Positions 6,278 through 11,043 of a DNA stretch of 11,043 nucleotides are shown here, piece by piece (positions within the stretch are counted from its first letter, which is position 1; each line of letters opens with the position of its first letter). The notes under the pieces were generated by a model, which saw only the letters and a list, made by a program, of their open reading frames with translations, was not told the DNA's origin and ran no database searches. The position numbers and the translations under genes were made by a program. This stretch comes from Anaerolineae bacterium (GTDB taxonomy: Bacteria > Chloroflexota > Anaerolineae > 4572-78 > J111), in assembly GCA_020433785.1 (NCBI GenBank), contig JAGRCC010000017.1, forward strand, positions 1-11,043. Reading direction: 5' to 3'.

Positions 6278-9001
6278 ATGACGATGACCAGTGCTCAAAT
6301 TCGCCAGGCGTTTCTGGATTATTTTGCCGACAACGGCCACACCATTGTGGCCAGTTCGTCTTTAGTACCCCACAACGATCCCACGCTGCTGTTTACCAAT
6401 GCCGGGATGGTTCAGTTCAAAGATACCTTCCTGGGGCTGGAAAAGCGCGCCTACAACCGGGCCGCCACCGCCCAAAAATGTATGCGAGTGGCCGGCAAGC
6501 ATAACGATCTGGAAAATGTCGGTCCGTCGCCGCGTCATCATACTTTTTTTGAAATGTTAGGCAACTTCTCGCTGGGCGACTATTTTAAGGAAGACGCCAT
6601 TCGCTTTGCCTACGAATGTTTGACCAGGGTGTACGGTATCTCACCCGACCGGCTCTACTACACCGTTCACACCAGCGATGATGAAGCCTACAACCTGTGG
6701 ACCGAAACGATGGGCATCGATCCCCGCCGCGTCTACCGCATGGGCGATGCTACCAACTTCTGGCAAATGGCCGATGTGGGCCCCTGCGGCCCCACTTCAG
6801 AACTGCATTACGATTGGGGTGAAGACGCCTGCACCTGCGGCGACCCCAACTGCTCCGTGCTGATCGACAACGGCTGCGAGCGCTGGCTTGAAGTTTGGAA
6901 CCTGGTCTTTATGCAGTTCAACCAAAAAGAAGACGGCAGCCGCCCCCTTCTGCCCAAACCGGGCGTCGATACCGGCATGGGGCTGGAGCGGATCATTTCG
7001 GTGGTGCAAGATAAACAGTCCAACTATGAAACCGACTTATTCATGCCGATCATCAACCACGTCCAAAGCCTGCTCGGCCATACCGACGCTCAAGTTGAAG
7101 AACATTTAATCGCCTACCGCGTTATCGCCGATCACGGTCGGGCCATCACCTTTATGATTGGCGACGGGGTGATGCCCGGCAACGAAGGGCGGGCCTCGGT
7201 GCTGCGCTTGATATTGCGCCGGGCCGCTCGCTATGGTCGTCTGGCCGGGTTCGATGGCCCCTTCCTGGCCAAAGTGGCCGACAAAGTCATCGACGAGATG
7301 GGCGATCACTACATTGAACTCAAAGCGCGCCGCCAATTCATCCTCAATGTCATCACCCAGGAGGAGGAGCGCTTCCTGAAAACCTTTATCAACGGTCTGG
7401 ACCTCATCGCCGATTTGGTGGCCAAGCTTAAAGCGGCGGGTAAAAACCGTATCCCTGGCGCTGAAGTCTTTAAGCTATACGCCACTTACGGGTTTCCTAA
7501 AGATCTTACTCGCGTTATCGCCGCCGAGGAATATGGCTTCAGCGTGGATGAGGCCGGCTACCAAACGGCTTTTGAAGAGCACGCCAAAATTTCAGGCGGC
7601 AGTAAAATTGGTGAAATCGCGGTTGATACCTTACAAGTTTATGCCGACCTGTTTGATGCCCTTAAAAGCAGCGGCCGCCTGTCCGACAGCGGCGTGGCTT
7701 ACAACCCGTATGACGACAGCCCCACTCCGGCCACCATCGTCGCCATCTTGCGTGACGGCGAGTCGGTTGACAGCGCCGAAGAGGGTCAAAAAATCGAAGT
7801 CGTTCTGGATAAGACGCCTTTTTATGTTGAGTCGGGTGGGCAGGTCAGCGACACTGGCCAGATTATTACCGCTGCAACCAATGGCTCGGGCGGCTGGGCG
7901 GTTGATATTTCAGAGGTGATCCGGCCAGTCAATGGCATCGTCGCCCACGCCGGGATTGTGACGTCTGGCCGCTTCAGCGTGGGCGATTCGGCCCTGGCTG
8001 AAGTCGATGCTGATCGGCGCTGGAACATCAGGCGCAATCACACCGCCACCCACATCTTACACCGCGAACTGCGCCGAACCTTGGGCCAGCATGTGGCTCA
8101 GGCCGGCTCGTTAGTCGCGCCCGACCGGCTGCGCTTCGACTTTAGCCACCCGAACGCGGTGGGCCCGGCTGAGTTGGCCCAGATTGAAACGGCGGTCAAT
8201 CGGATCATTCTGGCCGATAAAGCGGTCTCGGCCGGCCAGAAGAATTATGACGAATTAAAACAGGCCATTAGCTCCGGCGAAATTATGGCCCTGTTCGGCG
8301 AAAAATACGGTGATGTGGTGCGGGTGGTCCAAATTGGCGATGATGGATACAGCCGGGAGTTGTGCGGCGGTACCCACGTTGATCGCACCTCTCAAATTGG
8401 CGGGCTGTACATCACCAATGAAGGCAGCGCCGCAGCGGGTGTTCGTCGAATTGAGGCGGTTACCGGCGAAGCGGCTCAGGCATTGATTCAGCGGCGGCTG
8501 CACACGCTCGATCAGACGGCGGCGGCCCTCAAAGTCAAACCGGAGGACGTACACGAGCGCGCCACAGCCTTGTTAAACCAACTGCAAAGCAGCGAAAAAC
8601 AGGTCAAAGAACTGCAACGCCGGCTGGCCCGGGCCGAGTTTACCCACATGTTAAATCAGGTCCATACCATCAAGGATATCAACGTTGTCTCGTTGAAGGT
8701 CGATGTACCTGATGTGGCCATGTTGCGGGAGATGAGCGACTGGTTCCGCGATAAACTCGGTTCGGCGGTGGTGGTATTGGGCACAGTGTCTGATGATAAG
8801 CCGGTAATTATTGCTACAGTGACCGATGATTTGATCCAACGCGGCCTGCACGCCGGCAAGCTGGTGAAAGCCGTGGCGGCCCTGGTCGGCGGCGGCGGCG
8901 GCGGCCGGCCTAATATGGCCCAGGCCGGTGGTCGAGATCCGTCGCGGTTGGATGAGGCGCTGGCCCAAGTCGATGGTCTGGTGGCTGAATCGGTGAGATA
9001 A
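6278..9001 (+). CDS. alaS: Alanine--tRNA ligase (AlaRS)
   Basis: AlaRS charges tRNA-Ala with alanine in the cytoplasm and edits mischarged Ser and Gly. The protein has about 907 residues, the usual length, and all domains are present. The class II catalytic core shows a motif-2 region with HHTFFEMLGNFS (87-98) and DTGMGLERI (231-239). The editing domain has HTATH (588-592) and CGGTH (696-700), the zinc-site residues. The C-terminal DHHA1 region has a six-glycine run (871-876) followed by AQAGGRDPS. An extra cysteine cluster, C185, C187, C192 and C200, sits between GPCGPTSE and the WLEVWNLVF motif. I chose the ATG at 6278 because GAGG (6265-6268) lies 9 nt before it; the in-frame ATG at 6263 would add five residues and overlap that ribosome site. 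The ATG at 6284 is also possible. It heads an operon with the next two genes. Confidence 0.97.
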   Translation: MTMTSAQIRQAFLDYFADNGHTIVASSSLVPHNDPTLLFTNAGMVQFKDTFLGLEKRAYNRAATAQKCMRVAGKHNDLENVGPSPRHHTFFEMLGNFSLGDYFKEDAIRFAYECLTRVYGISPDRLYYTVHTSDDEAYNLWTETMGIDPRRVYRMGDATNFWQMADVGPCGPTSELHYDWGEDACTCGDPNCSVLIDNGCERWLEVWNLVFMQFNQKEDGSRPLLPKPGVDTGMGLERIISVVQDKQSNYETDLFMPIINHVQSLLGHTDAQVEEHLIAYRVIADHGRAITFMIGDGVMPGNEGRASVLRLILRRAARYGRLAGFDGPFLAKVADKVIDEMGDHYIELKARRQFILNVITQEEERFLKTFINGLDLIADLVAKLKAAGKNRIPGAEVFKLYATYGFPKDLTRVIAAEEYGFSVDEAGYQTAFEEHAKISGGSKIGEIAVDTLQVYADLFDALKSSGRLSDSGVAYNPYDDSPTPATIVAILRDGESVDSAEEGQKIEVVLDKTPFYVESGGQVSDTGQIITAATNGSGGWAVDISEVIRPVNGIVAHAGIVTSGRFSVGDSALAEVDADRRWNIRRNHTATHILHRELRRTLGQHVAQAGSLVAPDRLRFDFSHPNAVGPAELAQIETAVNRIILADKAVSAGQKNYDELKQAISSGEIMALFGEKYGDVVRVVQIGDDGYSRELCGGTHVDRTSQIGGLYITNEGSAAAGVRRIEAVTGEAAQALIQRRLHTLDQTAAALKVKPEDVHERATALLNQLQSSEKQVKELQRRLARAEFTHMLNQVHTIKDINVVSLKVDVPDVAMLREMSDWFRDKLGSAVVVLGTVSDDKPVIIATVTDDLIQRGLHAGKLVKAVAALVGGGGGGRPNMAQAGGRDPSRLDEALAQVDGLVAESVR

Positions 9002-9011
9002 ATGATGTCGC

Positions 9012-10187
9012 ATGAGGTTTTTAAACCCGTTTCCGTCGTCAACCGAGCCGCGTCCCACCGCTTACAGTTTGCTGGATATCGGCCGGGACACGGTCAAAGC
9101 GGCTGTGGTGCTGCTAAAGCCGGATCAGCCTGGGCTGGAGGTGGTCGGCTACGGGCTGGCTGATGCCGGCGGGCATGATATTACCGGCGGGCGGCTCGAA
9201 GCTGGTGCGGTGACTCGCCCGGTAAATGACGCTTTAACTCAGGCTGAGGACAGCACCGAAAGCTACATCGGCCATAAAATTGTGCCGGATGATGTCATTC
9301 TGGCGCTGCCCGGTCGCGCCACGGTGGGTCGGCTGTTTACGGTTAAGCGAACGCGCCCTAAACCACAAAACCCGATCAAAGCCAGAGAATTAGCCAGTTT
9401 ACGGCTGCGGGGAGCAAAAATGGTTCGCCAAGGATTGACCCGTAGCGTATCTGAGCCGGGGCAATGGCAGCCGTTGGCCGTGACCGACGCCGGACTGCGG
9501 CTCGATAATCATCTGATCTTAGAAGGCATTGGCCTGGCCGGCCAAGAACTGGTGCTGTCCGTTTTCGGGGTTGCCGGTCAAGCCGGCGCTATGCGAGCCC
9601 TGGAAGTGATCGCCAACCGGCTCGATCTGGCCATTGCCAACATCGTGGCCGCCCCACAGGCGCTGGCCGCCACCATTCCCTCGACGGAGTCGATTATTCT
9701 GGATATCGGCGATGCAGGGACGGATATTTGCCTGTTAAGAGACGACGCTCTGATCGGCGCCGCTTGGGTCCCGTTTGGCGGCTATTTTTTTACACAAGCG
9801 CTGGCCCGGTCGCTGGATGTCGATCAGGCGCAAGCGCGCGGCCTTAAACACGCGCTGGCCGGCGATGACCTTGATCGACGAGAACGGGGCCGACTGGATG
9901 CGTTTTTAGATGAAGCGCGCCGGCGCTGGCATGAGGCGGTAATTGACCTGTTGATTGAGCTGGCTGTGGGTCAACCACTACCCCGGCGGATTTATATGAC
10001 CGGCGGCGGGAGTTTGCTGCCTGGCCTGGATAAACTGTTGCGTACCCATCCGGCGCCGTTTGATGCCGCGCCGGAACTGTTTCAACTAGGGGTTCAATCG
10101 GCATTTCCGCTCAATGTGCGGCCGGATGGACTCGATTTTAATCTGTTTTCTTTAACCTTAAGTTTAACGGTGGGTTTGCCTGATTAA
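9012..10187 (+). CDS. Actin-like ATPase of the FtsA/PilM family
   Basis: This 391-residue protein has the signatures of the actin/Hsp70 ATPase superfamily: phosphate-1 loop LLDIGRDTVKAAVV (20-33), phosphate-2 loop ILDIGDAGTDICLL (229-242) and adenosine motif IYMTGGGSLLPGL (327-339). The segment GGRLEAGAVTRPVNDAL (59-75) followed by DDVILALPG (93-101) is the pattern of the SHS2 insertion in FtsA and PilM. FtsA tethers FtsZ to the membrane; PilM is the cytoplasmic ATPase of type IV pilus assembly. The C-terminus (NLFSLTLSLTVGLPD) is not a clear FtsA membrane-binding amphipathic helix. The start is 10 bp after alaS with a poor ribosome site, so it is probably coupled to alaS. The next gene begins directly after its stop and encodes a single-pass membrane protein, an arrangement that recalls pilM followed by pilN. 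The family is clear; the exact role is not. Confidence 0.82.
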   Translation: MRFLNPFPSSTEPRPTAYSLLDIGRDTVKAAVVLLKPDQPGLEVVGYGLADAGGHDITGGRLEAGAVTRPVNDALTQAEDSTESYIGHKIVPDDVILALPGRATVGRLFTVKRTRPKPQNPIKARELASLRLRGAKMVRQGLTRSVSEPGQWQPLAVTDAGLRLDNHLILEGIGLAGQELVLSVFGVAGQAGAMRALEVIANRLDLAIANIVAAPQALAATIPSTESIILDIGDAGTDICLLRDDALIGAAWVPFGGYFFTQALARSLDVDQAQARGLKHALAGDDLDRRERGRLDAFLDEARRRWHEAVIDLLIELAVGQPLPRRIYMTGGGSLLPGLDKLLRTHPAPFDAAPELFQLGVQSAFPLNVRPDGLDFNLFSLTLSLTVGLPD

Positions 10188-11043
10188 ATGATAGAAAAAG
10201 TTTTAGCTCTCGATGAAAGCGATGATATCACGGCCATTCGCAGCCGCATAGAGTTTGCGCTGCCTAAGATTACCCCGCAAGTGGTCCAGGGGGCTAACGG
10301 CGCTGAGCGCGCCAAACTGTTGATCGTGGTTCCATCGCAAAACAAAGCGCTAAATAGTTTGGTTAATATGAAACTGCTGGCTCGCCAGTTTAGTTATCGA
10401 GCCGTGGAACTGGCCATTGTCACCTCCCACCCCACCATCCGTGATTATGCTAAGGAAGCCGGCCTCAAAACCTTTAGCAGTTTGAAAAACGCCAAGCGAG
10501 CCGGCTGGGTTACGAACGAAAATGCGGTGACGCCGCCATCGGAAACAATGCCGCCGCCGCTTAAGACCCAGGCTCAACCGGCGGGTGATCTGCCGCGCAG
10601 GCGGGTCAAAAAGAAACGATTTGAAGTGGTGGAGAGTGACGAGAAACGGCATCCCTCTCTGTGGGTAGCCCAATGGATCGGCCGGGTGGCTCTGGTTTTG
10701 GTGCTGGCGGTGGCGCTGGTGATGGGGGCGCTGCTGCTGTTTCCGCAGGCCACCGTGACCGTTACGCCGATTGCCCAACCGGTCGAAACAGAACTAATTG
10801 TTAAGGCTGACCCGGAAGTGGATGGGGTGAATTTTCAGGAACTGACCTTCCCGGCTCGAATCGGCCAGGTAGAGCTGGCCGGTTCTGATGAAATCGAAAC
10901 CGTCAAAACCGAACTGGCGCCCACTGGTCAGGCCACCGGCCGGGTCGTGTTTATCAACCGAACGGAAGATTCGTTTTTCTTGCCTTACAGTACCACGGTT
11001 TCGACTTCTGCCGGGGAACCGGTTGAATTTAGGACGCTTCAAA
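10188..11043 (+). CDS. Single-pass membrane protein with 'baseplate J-like' extracytoplasmic region, 5' part
   Basis: I translated this by hand; 285 codons are visible and the gene runs off the right edge. The ATG (10188-10190) follows the stop of the FtsA/PilM-like gene with no gap. Residues 1-110 look like a soluble cytoplasmic alpha/beta domain (LLIVVPSQNKAL, VELAIVTSHPTIRDYA). Residues 112-155 are a Pro-rich and then strongly basic linker (RRRVKKKR, 137-144). Residues about 164-185 form one hydrophobic membrane helix, with the basic side inside. From about 188 the chain is beta-rich (ATVTVTP, then FPARIGQVELAGS and ATGRVVFINRT). It resembles proteins of Chloroflexota annotated as 'baseplate J/gp47 family'; I recognise this by pattern only. 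With the gene upstream it may form a cytoplasm-to-envelope complex analogous to PilM-PilN. Confidence 0.72.
   Translation, partial: MIEKVLALDESDDITAIRSRIEFALPKITPQVVQGANGAERAKLLIVVPSQNKALNSLVNMKLLARQFSYRAVELAIVTSHPTIRDYAKEAGLKTFSSLKNAKRAGWVTNENAVTPPSETMPPPLKTQAQPAGDLPRRRVKKKRFEVVESDEKRHPSLWVAQWIGRVALVLVLAVALVMGALLLFPQATVTVTPIAQPVETELIVKADPEVDGVNFQELTFPARIGQVELAGSDEIETVKTELAPTGQATGRVVFINRTEDSFFLPYSTTVSTSAGEPVEFRTLQ

Noticed and set aside
8888..8905. Run of GGC triplets as a simple-sequence repeat
   Set aside because: It encodes the glycine run that is a normal part of the AlaRS C-terminal DHHA1 region.
8651..9058. Minus-strand open frames of 128-135 codons opposite the 3' end of alaS
   Set aside because: They lie opposite strongly supported AlaRS motifs, have low-complexity Pro/Ala/His-rich translations, and have no recognisable domain.
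10350..10778. Minus-strand 142-codon open frame
   Set aside because: It is antisense to the membrane-protein gene, whose frame gives a sensible cytoplasmic-linker-membrane-helix layout. The antisense product is His/Arg/Gln-rich and resembles nothing known.

Overview
The window reads as a bacterial chromosome, probably from the phylum Chloroflexota. That assignment is an inference: it rests on a kaiB-kaiC pair outside a recognisable cyanobacterial context, many receiver-PAS signalling proteins, and an FtsA/PilM-like gene followed by a single-pass membrane protein of the 'baseplate J-like' type seen in that phylum. No rRNA, tRNA, insertion sequence or CRISPR array was seen.

The left half (1-6028) is one block of six genes, all on the minus strand and read right to left. 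In order of transcription they are: a single-domain Rcp1/CheY-like response regulator (6028-5576); a receiver-PAS protein ending in a helical KaiA/RsbU-type domain (5565-4348); kaiB (4351-4034), overlapping the previous gene by an ATGA junction; kaiC (4015-2507); a receiver-PAS-histidine kinase (2319-859); and a second receiver-PAS-histidine kinase (853 to beyond the left edge), cut at its H box. The first four genes are tightly packed (10 bp, 4 bp overlap, 18 bp). A 187-bp gap precedes the kinase pair, which may have its own promoter.

The right half (6216-11043) is read in the opposite direction. It holds alanyl-tRNA synthetase (alaS) behind a near-consensus sigma-70 promoter, an actin-like FtsA/PilM-family ATPase, and the first 285 codons of a membrane protein. 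These are spaced 10 bp and 0 bp apart and look like one operon.

The main point of interest is the minus-strand block. KaiC is a full two-domain protein with both Walker sites, both catalytic Glu pairs and the Ser-Thr autophosphorylation pair. KaiB is full length. The gene translationally coupled to kaiB has a C-terminal domain resembling the KaiC-activating domain of KaiA, a protein usually regarded as cyanobacterial. Together with a stand-alone receiver and two kinases, this looks like a complete KaiA-like/KaiB/KaiC timing module with an attached phosphorelay, in which the KaiA-like protein uses the same receiver-PAS chassis as the neighbouring kinases. The KaiA identity is inferred from domain resemblance and context; the related RsbU-type domain is the main alternative.
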